From: Jatrophihabitans sp.
GTDB taxonomy: Bacteria > Actinomycetota > Actinomycetes > Mycobacteriales > Jatrophihabitantaceae
Assembly (NCBI GenBank): GCA_036399055.1
Contig: DASWNX010000046.1
Span: forward strand, 38,459-102,458
Direction: 5' to 3'
DNA length: 64,000 nucleotides
The stretch's first letter is position 1. Every line of letters begins with the position of its first letter. Below are positions 36,501 to 43,970 of the stretch, piece after piece. The notes below the pieces were generated by a model. The model worked only from the letters and a program-made list of their open reading frames with translations. It did no database searches and was not told the DNA's origin. The position numbers were made by a program, and so were the translations under genes.

Positions 36501-36721
36501 CCGACGTGTTGGGCGTCGATGCCGGCAGTCTGGGCGTCAACACCGGCCTGTTCGATATCGGCGGCAGCTCCCTGCAGGCCATGCGGGTCGTCAGCAGGAT
36601 CAACAAGGGCTTCAAGGTGAAGATCAACATCCGCAAGCTCTACGCCAACGCGACGGTCGAGGCGATCTCGGCCACCATCGACGAGCTGGTGGCCGCCAAG
36701 ACCGGCCCGGCCAGTGTCTGA
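33500..36721 (+). CDS. Single-module NRPS: condensation, adenylation, thiolation
   Basis: 1073 residues. C domain about 20-450: FAQEQLWFLEQMAPGQTTYN and the intact HHIVMDG active site (154-160). A domain about 475-985: YTSGSTGTPKG near 632, FVNLYGPTEAS, VYRTGDLVRW, and the A10 lysine in LTAARKIDRKALP. T domain: FDIGGSSL with phosphopantetheine Ser1024. Pocket residues aligned by eye to GrsA read D-M-G-G-M-G-L-I-A-K, a code I do not recognise. There is no loading module, E or TE domain; the TE is the next gene. With a C domain first, it must receive an acyl donor in trans or act on itself. Confidence 0.95.
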   Translation: MTTSEQSTDRSENELAADETRLALSFAQEQLWFLEQMAPGQTTYNILLAWRLEGALDVDVLQRSLAVVVARHGALRSLIRSADGTPYQVVQPPADVELAVLDLTALTAQAQQGALEEALEKQAATAFDMENGPLCRFTLFKLGPQQHAFAVEFHHIVMDGWSTSTFNADLAKAYQALVSGRSPEFPELELDYAEYAARQRQRLQGEELEAELRYWQEKLSALPTLDLPADRRRPASANHSGANLMWQFSPELLAAARALAQQHHVSLYVVLVAAFKLVVSRYTGHYDIPVGVPMLGRTEPELEAVVGLFINMTVLRSDLSGDPTFAELLERVADASLDLYEHQEVPFHQVVDRVAPTRDPSRNPLFQVAVQLLGTGVSGGALPLPGIESELLEQKSANARFDLSMSFMEGEDQLGLIAEYSTDLFDKWRIQAMMGHLQTVLETVTKTPSLRLSQVALLSEKEQRSLVELGKGEVVPYEQEPLHIGFAKRVAANPDAIAVVCKGVEVSYAELNRRAEHLARHLRSLGLQHGQVVAVVIDRDVDAYVIMLGVLKAGGAFAMLDPQHPPARLQFMIEDTSAPIVITRSDLDGRLPEPAGWSTVWIDKDWPSIEAHALAEPLEEWATRDSVAYVLYTSGSTGTPKGVVMAHRGVSFYAEAYRRTFDVGPHDRLLQLPALSFDMSQGEIWTAFLVGARVVAVSPEEGQSAEGLAQLMRDQRVTYAGLSPAMLSLVEAGPYPDLKYVMGGAEAVPAELVNKWNLPGRRFVNLYGPTEASIACTEYECEHIEWQTSPPIGHAQVNRQLYIVDEFMHLVPPGIPGELLVGGEDGALALGYLNRPDLTAEKFVPDPYYPERLVYRTGDLVRWNRQGEIDFLGRIDTQVKLRGLRIELGEIEAALLTHPAVRMAVVVMRPNRQGDNQLVGYLTSKGDQAPDLREVRDHLATRLPEYMVPTAWVVLDAFPLTAARKIDRKALPEPEDQAPELNSAVVEARTPTERAVVDIFADVLGVDAGSLGVNTGLFDIGGSSLQAMRVVSRINKGFKVKINIRKLYANATVEAISATIDELVAAKTGPASV

Positions 36722-37514
36722 GGACGTCGAACTACTCGTACCGCTGCAAGCCTCGGGGAGCAGGCCACCGCTGTTCTGCGTTCACCCCGTCTCGGGGTCT
36801 GCCTACGCCTACAGCGGCCTGGTGCGGTTGCTCGACGCCGACCAACCGGTCTACGGCTTCGAGGCGCCCGGCTTTGACAACGACCGCGCCCCGGTCGACA
36901 ACATGGAGCGGTTGTCCGAGCAGTACTGCGACCTCCTGCTGGAATTCCAGCCGACCGGTGACTTCCAGTTGCTCGGCTGGTCCTTCGGCGGCGCGCTCGC
37001 CTTCGACATGGCGGTCCGGCTGACCGCTGCCGGCGCGCACGTGGCCCGGCTCGTGATCGTGGACGCCACCCTGCCCACAACAACTGAGTTTCCGCCGGAG
37101 AAGGCCGTGGTCACCAGGTTCTTGTACGACCTGGCGGGGATGTCAGGGGTGGCGCACGAAGACTTCGTCCGGGCGATCGCCGACGCGCCTGACAGCGCCG
37201 AACCCGCGGAGTTGTTCACCCGGGTGGAGCGTGCCGAGTTGCTGCCCGAGGAGATTGACGCGGAGATGCTGCTGAGCCGCTACGTCACCTTCCGAGCTCA
37301 TCTTCACGCGCTCTACACCCATGAGATCACCGCTGACTACCACGGCGACGCGATGCACATCAGGGCCGGGGACTCGATCCGGGAGTACATGCGGTGGGAC
37401 AAGGTGAGCCCGAATCTCACCGAGCTGGTGGTGCCCGGAGATCATTACTCGATCTGGACGGGAGACTCGCTCACCGAGCTGGGCCGCGCCGTCGACGACT
37501 ACCTGTTGCCCTAG
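36714..37514 (+). CDS. Stand-alone NRPS thioesterase (type I-like)
   Basis: 266-residue alpha/beta hydrolase. It has the nucleophile motif GWSFGG (Ser90), LFCVHPVSGSAYAYSGL at the oxyanion hole and a C-terminal VPGDHYSIW with the catalytic His. FCVHP-x-SG and the lid region resemble the C-terminal releasing TE domains of NRPSs more than editing type II TEs. The GTG at 36714 overlaps the NRPS end by 8 bases, as if a C-A-T-TE protein had been split. It probably hydrolyses or cyclises the product off the T domain. Confidence 0.9.
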   Translation: MSEDVELLVPLQASGSRPPLFCVHPVSGSAYAYSGLVRLLDADQPVYGFEAPGFDNDRAPVDNMERLSEQYCDLLLEFQPTGDFQLLGWSFGGALAFDMAVRLTAAGAHVARLVIVDATLPTTTEFPPEKAVVTRFLYDLAGMSGVAHEDFVRAIADAPDSAEPAELFTRVERAELLPEEIDAEMLLSRYVTFRAHLHALYTHEITADYHGDAMHIRAGDSIREYMRWDKVSPNLTELVVPGDHYSIWTGDSLTELGRAVDDYLLP

Positions 37515-37610
37515 AGGACTGGGGCGTCCTGGCATGAACTCCTTCGCGGTATGTCTGGCTGGTACGGTATGTGAGGAAAACCTCCTCGCTGCCTGTCACG
37601 AAAGACTCCG

Positions 37611-38909
37611 ATGACCTCGACGAGCACTGGCCCGGAGGAAGCTGTCGAGGCGGCTCCGCGGCCGTCATTGTGGCGTAATCGCGACTTCGTCATGTTCTGG
37701 CTGGGTGAGTCCATCTCCCTGTTCGGGACCCAGGTCACGACGCTCGCCCTCCCCCTGACCGCGGTGCTCGTGTTCAACGCGAGCACCGAGCAGGTCGGCC
37801 TGTTGCGCTTCGCGCAGCTGGTGCCTTACTTCGGTCTGGCCCTGCTGTTCGGGGTGTGGGTCGACCGGGTGCGACGGCGGCCGGTGATGCTGTTCGCCAA
37901 CCTCTTGAGGATGGCGCTCATCGCGCTGGTGCCGTTGCTGTCCTACACCGACCATCTGAGCATGACTCCATTGCTGCTCATCGCCGGAGGCATCGGAATA
38001 GCGTCGGTGCTCTTCGACGTGAGCTGGATGTCGTACGTGCCCAGCCTGATTCGAGACCCGAAGGACTACGTCGAGGCGTACGCGAAGCTCGGTGTCACCT
38101 CCTCCTCGGCCGATGTGGCCGGCCCGGGCATCGCCGGAATGCTGGTGGGCGCGCTGACGGCGCCGATAGCCCTGATCGTCGACGCCTGTTCCTACTTCGC
38201 CTCGCTGATCACGCTGATGCTGATCAAGGCGGAGGAGAAGCCTCCCCCGCCGGTCGCCAATCGGAGACTGCGCACCGAACTGGCCGAGGGCTGGAACTGG
38301 GTGCTTCGCGACCGCATCCTGCGTCCGCTGGTCTTGATGGGCCCGGCCTGTAACTTCTGCATGATCTCGGTGCAGACGCTGTTCATCGTCTACGCCATCC
38401 GCGAAGCCGGCCTGTCCCCGTTCATGCTCGGGTTCGTGCTGTCGGCCTCAGCCGTCGGCGGCCTGCTGGGCGCCTCGATCTCCCGCAAGGTGATCGGTCG
38501 GTTCCCGCTCGGACGGGTGTACCTCTACTCCATGGCGGCGATCTTCCTGGCGCCGGCCTTGATCCCGCTAGCCGATGGGCCCAAGCAGGTCGTGGCCGTG
38601 ATGTTCGTCGCGTCGTTCTTCATCAGCTACCTCGGCCTCGGCGTGGTTCAGGTCGTGATGATCAGCCTGCGCCAGACGTGTACGCCGGCCGCGCTGATGG
38701 GCCGGATGAACGCGGTCTTCCGAATGCTGCTGTTCGGAGGTGGCGCGGTGGCCGGCCCGATCGGTGGCTTCATCGCCGGCGCTGTCGGCTTGCGGACCGC
38801 GCTGGCGATCCTCGCAGTGATCTCGGCGAGCCTGCTCGTGCCGCTGGCGCTGTCGCCGGTCAGCGCGCTGAAGGAGTTGCCTGCGCCTGCGGTGGACGCC
38901 CTGAAATAG
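37611..38909 (+). CDS. MFS exporter
   Basis: 432 residues with about 12 TM helices. It starts WRNRDFVMFWLGESISLFGTQ, the usual opening of the MFS_3/enterobactin-exporter-like family, with the loop motif GVWVDRVRRRPVM (motif A) between helices 2 and 3. It is the last gene of the cluster, 96 bases after the TE, and precedes a bidirectional hairpin. It likely exports the cluster product and may give self-resistance. Confidence 0.92.
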   Translation: MTSTSTGPEEAVEAAPRPSLWRNRDFVMFWLGESISLFGTQVTTLALPLTAVLVFNASTEQVGLLRFAQLVPYFGLALLFGVWVDRVRRRPVMLFANLLRMALIALVPLLSYTDHLSMTPLLLIAGGIGIASVLFDVSWMSYVPSLIRDPKDYVEAYAKLGVTSSSADVAGPGIAGMLVGALTAPIALIVDACSYFASLITLMLIKAEEKPPPPVANRRLRTELAEGWNWVLRDRILRPLVLMGPACNFCMISVQTLFIVYAIREAGLSPFMLGFVLSASAVGGLLGASISRKVIGRFPLGRVYLYSMAAIFLAPALIPLADGPKQVVAVMFVASFFISYLGLGVVQVVMISLRQTCTPAALMGRMNAVFRMLLFGGGAVAGPIGGFIAGAVGLRTALAILAVISASLLVPLALSPVSALKELPAPAVDALK

Positions 38910-38926
38910 GGCCTTTCCACCCCCGT

Positions 38927-38990
38927 CGCTCCTCCCGAGCCAGCCAGCCGGTTTTCAGGAGCCGGCCGCTCCTCCCGAGCCAGCCAGCCG
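38927..38990. repeat. 24-bp direct repeat after the MFS gene
   Basis: CGCTCCTCCCGAGCCAGCCA plus GCCG occurs identically at 38927-38950 and 38967-38990, with a third partial start (CGCTCCTC) at about 38990. It is non-coding and lies between the MFS stop and the terminator. Confidence 0.85.
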
Positions 38991-39051
38991 CTCCTCACGA
39001 CCCGGCTGTCCTGCTCCCATCTCAAGCGGCTGGGCGCGTCAGGACATAGAA

Positions 39052-39081
39052 GGGCCCGCCCCGGAGATCCGAGGCGGGCCC
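39052..39081. terminator. Bidirectional hairpin between MFS and M6 protease genes
   Basis: GGGCCCGCC and GGCGGGCCC form a perfect 9-bp stem with a 12-base loop between two convergent genes. It probably ends transcription from both sides. Confidence 0.75.
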
Positions 39082-39101
39082 GTCCAGCACTGCGTGAGGC
39101 C

Positions 39102-41378
39102 TTAGGCCACCGGGTTGTTCACCGTCACGGTGAGCGCCCCGTTGGTCACCTGGCTGGTCACGGTGATCTTCACACCGTGCCCTGCGACCAGCGCCGATGA
39201 CAGCGGGTTGGCCGAGGACCAGTACGCGTCGCGAACGGAGTCGGTGAAGGTCGGGATACCCGCGTTCGAGGGGGCCGAGGCCGTCAACGTCTGGACCGTC
39301 GCGTTCTTTCCGGTGCCCACTGTGACCTCCTTGTGCAATGCGACCGCGTCGGTCGCCTGCAGCCCGAAGGTGGCGTCGAAGGGCTGGCGCCGGTTGCCCG
39401 GCATGGTGCCGTCGGAGTAGGTGAACGGCGCCGGCCGCGCGTCGACCGGCAGCGCCAACCCGTGACCCTGGTGGTCGACGGTGTTGTTGTCGGTGTAGGT
39501 CTCGTCCACGGCCCACACGAGCATGCCGTCCTGGTACGGGAACCGCTCGACGTAGTTCGGCGCCGTGATGCCCCGGCTGAACTGGTACGGCCCGGTCCGC
39601 AGCGTCGCGTCGTAGCCGACGTAGGCGCGGTTCTCGGCGAGGTAGTACCGGTCTCCGCTCGTCGACTCGGTGCCGGTGCTGCGCTTGAACCCGCCCACGG
39701 CGCTCCAGCCGTTGTCACCGGACTCGACGTTGTCGGTCAGCAGCGTGGCGCCACCGGACTTCACCGTGATGTCGTCGAGGAACGCGTTGGCCAGGTGCAC
39801 GCCGCTGTCGCTCTGGAAACGGAACCGGAACAGCGTCTGCTGACCACCAGGGACGGAGTATCTCAAGGTGCCCCAGCGTCCGTTGGACGATCCGGTCAGC
39901 GGACTGCCGACCTCGGTCCAGGTGGACCCATTGTTCGTCGAGTACTCGGCGTGCAGGTAGTCATAGCCGTCCTCGATGTCATACCAGGCGCTGGCCTGCA
40001 CCGTCGCGGTGCGCACACCGCTCAGGTTGAGGCTGCGGGTCAGCGTCGTGTTGAGGTCGTCGGCGCTGGAAGTCCACCAGGCGTAGCTGCCTGAATGCGG
40101 CGTGGCCAGGGTCTTCTGGACAGCCTGATCGGGCACATCGACGACCAGCGCTTGGGCCTGCCCGGTGGTCTGGACAGCCGCCGGGCTCAGCGTGTAACTG
40201 CCGTTCTGCCCCGGGGACACCACCGAGTAGGACAGCCAGCCCAACTGCAGCTTCTCCCAGGGACCCATGTGGTCCGGCGTGCTGCCGATGTCGACCGTGC
40301 CGTGGCTGAGCCATGACCCGGCGGACATGATGGTCCAGAAGCCGGTGCCGTTGTCGCCGCCGTTGGTGTCGTACAGGTCCGGCAGGCCGAGGTCGTGGCC
40401 GAACTCGTGGGCGAACACGCCGAGCCCGCCGTTCTCCGGCTCGACGGTGTAGTCGCCGATCCAGTAGCCGGTGTTGCCGATCTGGGCGCCGCCGAAGCGC
40501 ACCTGCGTGCCGTTGACCGTCGGGCCGGTCAGGCCGTAGTCGGTCTGGTTGACGTACCAGCGGTGCGACCAGATCGCGTCCTCGCCGCCGTTGCCGTCCT
40601 CGCCCTCGCCGGCGTGCACCGCCTGGAAGTGGTCCAGGTACCCGTCCGACTCGTCGAAGTTGCCGTCGCTGTCGTAGTCGTAGCGGTCCCAGACGTCGAA
40701 TGACGCCAGCTGCGCCTTGATGTCGGCTTCTGATCGCCCGGCGGCGACCTGCGCGGCGTACCACGCGTTGCCGGAGTCGGAGATGAACTGCCAGGCGCCG
40801 CCGGTGTCCTCGACGGTGTTGTCGCCGTAGGTGGAGGCGTTGCCCGAGACCTGCACCCAGTCGCTGACGTCGCCGTCAACGGTGTAGGCGCCTGCCGACT
40901 GGGCCGTGTAGAAGTTCTTGAACGACTCGCCGGCGCCGAAGAGAAGGTCGAGGTAGTGCGCGCGGTTGAAGTCGCTCGTCCACACCGTGCTGTTGTCGAG
41001 GCTGCGATCCGGTCGCGCGATCGAGTTGTGCAGCGGCCCTGGCGTGGTGCCGAGCTTGCCGCTACCCGAGGCGCCGAACTCGGAGAGGATGGTGAAGACG
41101 TGGCCGGTGCCGGTCACCGCCGCCTGGTAGTACTTGTCGTCGGCCAGTTGGACGACGCCGTCTTCACCGGGCGATGCCTTGCCGGACAGGATGAGCTTCT
41201 GCGCCGCCTTGCGCCGGGAGTCCTGGCGGGCAGTCAGAGGTCCGGGGCGGTTGTCCGAACGGCTCGCCGCCGCTGGCGACTCGGCCCGAGCCGGCGCCGC
41301 GGTGGCTGAAGGGATGGCCGCCATGCTGGTGAGCGTGGCGGCCACGGCGCCTAGAACGCCGTAGGTGAGTAGGTGCAC
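39102..41378 (-). CDS. Secreted M6 metalloprotease (immune inhibitor A-like)
   Basis: 758 residues. It has a signal peptide, an Ala-rich pro-region, and the zinc motif HEFGHDLGLPD with a following Met-turn (TIMSAGSW). Upstream, DSDGNFDESDGYLDH looks like a Ca2+-binding loop. C-terminal regions include a MAM/jelly-roll-like domain (SGSYAWWTSSADDLNTTLTR, FLDDITVKSGG). These are the features of the M6 family, whose Bacillus member InhA cleaves host antibacterial peptides. It ends in a beta-rich tail. It is monocistronic and convergent with the NRPS cluster. Confidence 0.94.
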   Translation of the reverse strand: MHLLTYGVLGAVAATLTSMAAIPSATAAPARAESPAAASRSDNRPGPLTARQDSRRKAAQKLILSGKASPGEDGVVQLADDKYYQAAVTGTGHVFTILSEFGASGSGKLGTTPGPLHNSIARPDRSLDNSTVWTSDFNRAHYLDLLFGAGESFKNFYTAQSAGAYTVDGDVSDWVQVSGNASTYGDNTVEDTGGAWQFISDSGNAWYAAQVAAGRSEADIKAQLASFDVWDRYDYDSDGNFDESDGYLDHFQAVHAGEGEDGNGGEDAIWSHRWYVNQTDYGLTGPTVNGTQVRFGGAQIGNTGYWIGDYTVEPENGGLGVFAHEFGHDLGLPDLYDTNGGDNGTGFWTIMSAGSWLSHGTVDIGSTPDHMGPWEKLQLGWLSYSVVSPGQNGSYTLSPAAVQTTGQAQALVVDVPDQAVQKTLATPHSGSYAWWTSSADDLNTTLTRSLNLSGVRTATVQASAWYDIEDGYDYLHAEYSTNNGSTWTEVGSPLTGSSNGRWGTLRYSVPGGQQTLFRFRFQSDSGVHLANAFLDDITVKSGGATLLTDNVESGDNGWSAVGGFKRSTGTESTSGDRYYLAENRAYVGYDATLRTGPYQFSRGITAPNYVERFPYQDGMLVWAVDETYTDNNTVDHQGHGLALPVDARPAPFTYSDGTMPGNRRQPFDATFGLQATDAVALHKEVTVGTGKNATVQTLTASAPSNAGIPTFTDSVRDAYWSSANPLSSALVAGHGVKITVTSQVTNGALTVTVNNPVA

Positions 41379-41576
41379 GAGGTTCTTCTCCTGCTGCGGG
41401 GGGTAGGTGTGAGACTCGAACAGTAACCGGCGAAACGGTAAAAGTCAGCGGTTCGGACCGCCTCACCGCCGACATCCTCCGCAGCCGTTCGCGCCACTTG
41501 GCGCACGCCGTGCCGCCGGGCCCAGCACCCCGGCTGAGAGCCGATTTCAGTGGCTCAGGCGTGGTAGGAAGAGCAG

Positions 41577-41867
41577 GTGGGCCCCGTGAGAACACACAGC
41601 GCTAACTCCAATCCAACGGTCTCCAGCTTGATCGGTTGGTTGTTCGGCGTGGTCTTCTTCATGATCGGCGTGTTGAACGCGTTTTTGGTGCACCCCGTTC
41701 CCGGAGTCTTCTACCTTCTTCTCTCCACCGTTTACCTACCTCCGGCGTACACCGTTCTCAGTGAGAAGTCCGGCCTGGCCATTCCGCTGTCGGTGAAGCT
41801 CGTCGTAGGCCTTGTCGTCAGCTGGGGCACGTTAGCCGTAGGCGACCTGGTGGACATGATCGACTGA
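41577..41867 (+). CDS. Small three-TM membrane protein
   Basis: About 93-96 residues from GTG 41586 or 41577. Three hydrophobic helices (LIGWLFGVVFFMIGVLNAFL, VFYLLLSTVYLPPAYTVL, VKLVVGLVVSWGTLAVGDLV) cover most of the protein. It is AT-richer than its neighbours. There is no recognised family beyond short actinobacterial membrane proteins. Confidence 0.65.
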   Translation: MGPVRTHSANSNPTVSSLIGWLFGVVFFMIGVLNAFLVHPVPGVFYLLLSTVYLPPAYTVLSEKSGLAIPLSVKLVVGLVVSWGTLAVGDLVDMID

Positions 41868-41899
41868 CAGGTGATGACACTCCTCATCCCGCAGTGGCC

Positions 41900-42130
41900 T
41901 CAGATCGTCTCCGGTGTGTCGAAAAGCCCCAGCTCAGCCTCATCGGGAGCTTGAGACCGCTGGCTCCATTCCGCAAGGCGCTCGCCGGTGATGAGCGGTT
42001 CACTGTCGCCAGCCGCAGCCTTGCGGGTCCCCACTCGGCGCAGCAACTCTGACAGTGGCGCGTCTAAGAACCGCAGCTCGACCGTCTTGCCCGAACCCGG
42101 CAGGCCGCGCATCAGGATCAACCTGGACAC
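41900..42130 (-). pseudogene. AAA/zeta-toxin-like kinase with large internal deletion
   Basis: 76 codons from GTG 42130. LILMRGLPGSGKT (Walker A) is joined directly to VELRFLDAPLSELLRRVGTR and ITGERLAEWSQRSQAPDEAE, the C-terminal part of small AAA kinases normally ~150-170 residues long. The central nucleotide/substrate-binding part (roughly 80-90 residues, including the Walker B region) is missing, yet the frame is intact. It probably is a non-functional relic. Confidence 0.75.
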
Positions 42131-42147
42131 GATGAACCTGCCAGTTC

Positions 42148-42579
42148 TCAGACGGCGAAGACCTGGGCGTCGTCAGCGAAGGCCTTGAACTCCAAGGCGT
42201 TGCCCGCCGGGTCGAGGAGGAACATCGTCCACTGCTCGCCGGCCTGACCCTCGAAACGCAGGTACGGCTCGATGACGAACTCCGCGCCTGCTGCCCGCAG
42301 CCGGTCAGCGAGCTCCTGGAACTGAGCTACCTGCAAGAGAAGCCCGAAGTGCGGCACCGGCACGTCGTGGCCGTCGACTGGGTTATGGACCCGCTCGGCG
42401 CGGTGCGGAACCAGGTGCGTGACGAACTGGTGGCCGTGCAGGTTCCAGTCCACCCAGGTGTCGGCGCTGCGACCCTGAGCCAAACCCAGCACCTCGCCGT
42501 AGAAGCGCCGCGCCGCGGCCAGGTCGTCGACCGGCACTGCCAGGTGGAAGCGAGGAAGCGATGAGTTCGAGAGGGTCAC
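42148..42579 (-). CDS. VOC-family (glyoxalase/bleomycin-resistance fold) protein
   Basis: 143 residues from GTG 42579. It begins [20 protein letters not shown], contains [20 protein letters not shown] and ends [15 protein letters not shown], with metal ligands His (FHLAV), His (PHFG) and Glu (LEFK) in the usual VOC positions. Such proteins are metal-dependent isomerases, dioxygenases or binding proteins. The longer reading frame upstream lies over the GNAT gene and is not coding. Substrate unknown. Confidence 0.87.
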   Translation of the reverse strand: MTLSNSSLPRFHLAVPVDDLAAARRFYGEVLGLAQGRSADTWVDWNLHGHQFVTHLVPHRAERVHNPVDGHDVPVPHFGLLLQVAQFQELADRLRAAGAEFVIEPYLRFEGQAGEQWTMFLLDPAGNALEFKAFADDAQVFAV

Positions 42580-42655
42580 CGATGCGTGTCCTGCCCTAGA
42601 AGCCTCCGAACTTCTGACCCGGCGATTGTATCGCCGAGCCACAGGTCGAGCGGGC

Positions 42656-43246
42656 CTAGACGACTGCAGGAAGCAGGTCCAGCCGCATGAGCACGCGGGG
42701 AAATCCGCCGGAGACGGCGCCGGTGTCGGCGGCCTTGGTGAAGCCGGCTCGCTCGAAGAGCTTCCGGGTGCCCACATAGGCCGTCGTGAGGTCGACCTTG
42801 GCGCCCTGGTTGTCCACCGGATAGCCCTCGACAGCCGGCGCGTGCTCGGACCGGGCGTAGGCGACCGCGCCGTCGAGCAAGGCGTGTGAGATCCCCCTGC
42901 CGCGGTGGCCAGGACGCACTCGGATGCACCACACCGACCAGACCGGCAGGTCATCGACGTGCGGGATCTTTCTGGACCTGGCGAAGGGCAGCTCCGATCG
43001 CGGCGCCACCGCGGCCCACCCGACGACGACGTCACCTTCGTAGGCCAGCACGCCTGGCGAGATCTCGCGGCCGCAGAGCTCGCGGACGAACTCGCCCCGG
43101 GCCGGTCCGACGAGCTCCCGATTGGTCTTGGAGTCCACCCGGTGGCTCAGGCACCAGCACACCGAGGATTGAGGGTTCTTCGGCCCGAGCATGAACGCGA
43201 CATCATCGAAGCGTGCCAGTGTCGCGGGCTTGACCTCGATGCTCAC
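42656..43246 (-). CDS. GNAT acetyltransferase
   Basis: 196 residues. The acetyl-CoA loop is [19 protein letters not shown], preceded by the strand [13 protein letters not shown] and WCIRV. The tail [20 protein letters not shown] fits GNAT motif B. Conserved CWC ([10 protein letters not shown]) near residue 31 is typical of one actinobacterial GNAT group. The substrate is unknown. It starts upstream of the VOC gene on the same strand (76-base gap). Confidence 0.88.
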   Translation of the reverse strand: MSIEVKPATLARFDDVAFMLGPKNPQSSVCWCLSHRVDSKTNRELVGPARGEFVRELCGREISPGVLAYEGDVVVGWAAVAPRSELPFARSRKIPHVDDLPVWSVWCIRVRPGHRGRGISHALLDGAVAYARSEHAPAVEGYPVDNQGAKVDLTTAYVGTRKLFERAGFTKAADTGAVSGGFPRVLMRLDLLPAVV

Positions 43247-43276
43247 CCAGCCACGCTAACCGCTGGCCCGCCCCTA

Positions 43277-43306
43277 CCTATCCTCCCGCCTCCTATCCTC
43301 CCGCCT
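43277..43306. repeat. 15-bp tandem duplication
   Basis: CCTATCCTCCCGCCT occurs twice in direct succession in the divergent promoter region between the GNAT and methyltransferase genes. Confidence 0.85.
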
Positions 43307-43372
43307 CGTGTCGGTCCCGCAGGCCCCGGATGAGGCCCTGCGAGCCGGCTCGACCGGTCCTAGCATCAGCGA

Positions 43373-43882
43373 ATGGACCAGAGGCAGGCGCATCGCCGCT
43401 ACTTCGACTCTCACGCCGCCGATTACGACGCCCACACCGCTGACGGCGCCTGGACTCCGAACCAGTACCTGGCCGGCGTGCTGCGCACGCTCGCAGCGCA
43501 GGACGTCGAGGTGCGCACGGCTTTGGATCTGGGGACCGGCACCGGGCAGACGCTGGAGGTCGTCCGCGCCGCCTTCCCGCAGGCGAGGCTGTGGGCCAGC
43601 GACCTGTCCCCGGCCATGCTGCGACACGCCGCTCTCAAGGCGCCCGACGCGCACTTCGAGGTCGCCGACATCTCCAGTCACGTCACCGGGTTGACCGAGT
43701 CCTTCGACCTCGTCACCGCCGTCGGATGCCTGGAGATGGTCGAGGACCTGATGACAGTGCTGCCACGGCTGATGCCTCACCTCAACCCCGGCGGCCAACT
43801 GCGCTCCAGCCACCTGTTCACCGCCTACCACCGCGCCGGCGCGCCCGTGCTGTACGAGCTGTTGCTGATCGGCAAAGGGTGA
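43373..43882 (+). CDS. SAM-dependent methyltransferase, C-terminally short
   Basis: 169 residues. RYFDSHAADYDAHTADGAW leads into motif I TALDLGTGTGQTLEVV, then ASDLSPAMLRHAA and a late LPRLMPHLNPGGQL. The SAM-binding fold is complete. The protein stops soon after the sixth strand (YELLLIGKG), where relatives continue for about 40-60 residues with strands 6-7. It may be truncated by a point change or be a natural short form. It is followed by a serine hydrolase gene 88 bases on. Confidence 0.78.
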   Translation: MDQRQAHRRYFDSHAADYDAHTADGAWTPNQYLAGVLRTLAAQDVEVRTALDLGTGTGQTLEVVRAAFPQARLWASDLSPAMLRHAALKAPDAHFEVADISSHVTGLTESFDLVTAVGCLEMVEDLMTVLPRLMPHLNPGGQLRSSHLFTAYHRAGAPVLYELLLIGKG

Positions 43883-43970
43883 GATCTCCCGTCGCCGACG
43901 GTCACTGGCGTGCTGGTTTGTAGGCTGCCAGCAACGCGACGGCCGGTCGCGGGCAGAAAGGCGGTCGGGC

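Noticed and set aside
42580-43035. N-terminal extension of the VOC gene
   Set aside because: It overlaps the GNAT gene in another frame and has no domain; the GTG at 42579 starts the VOC fold correctly.
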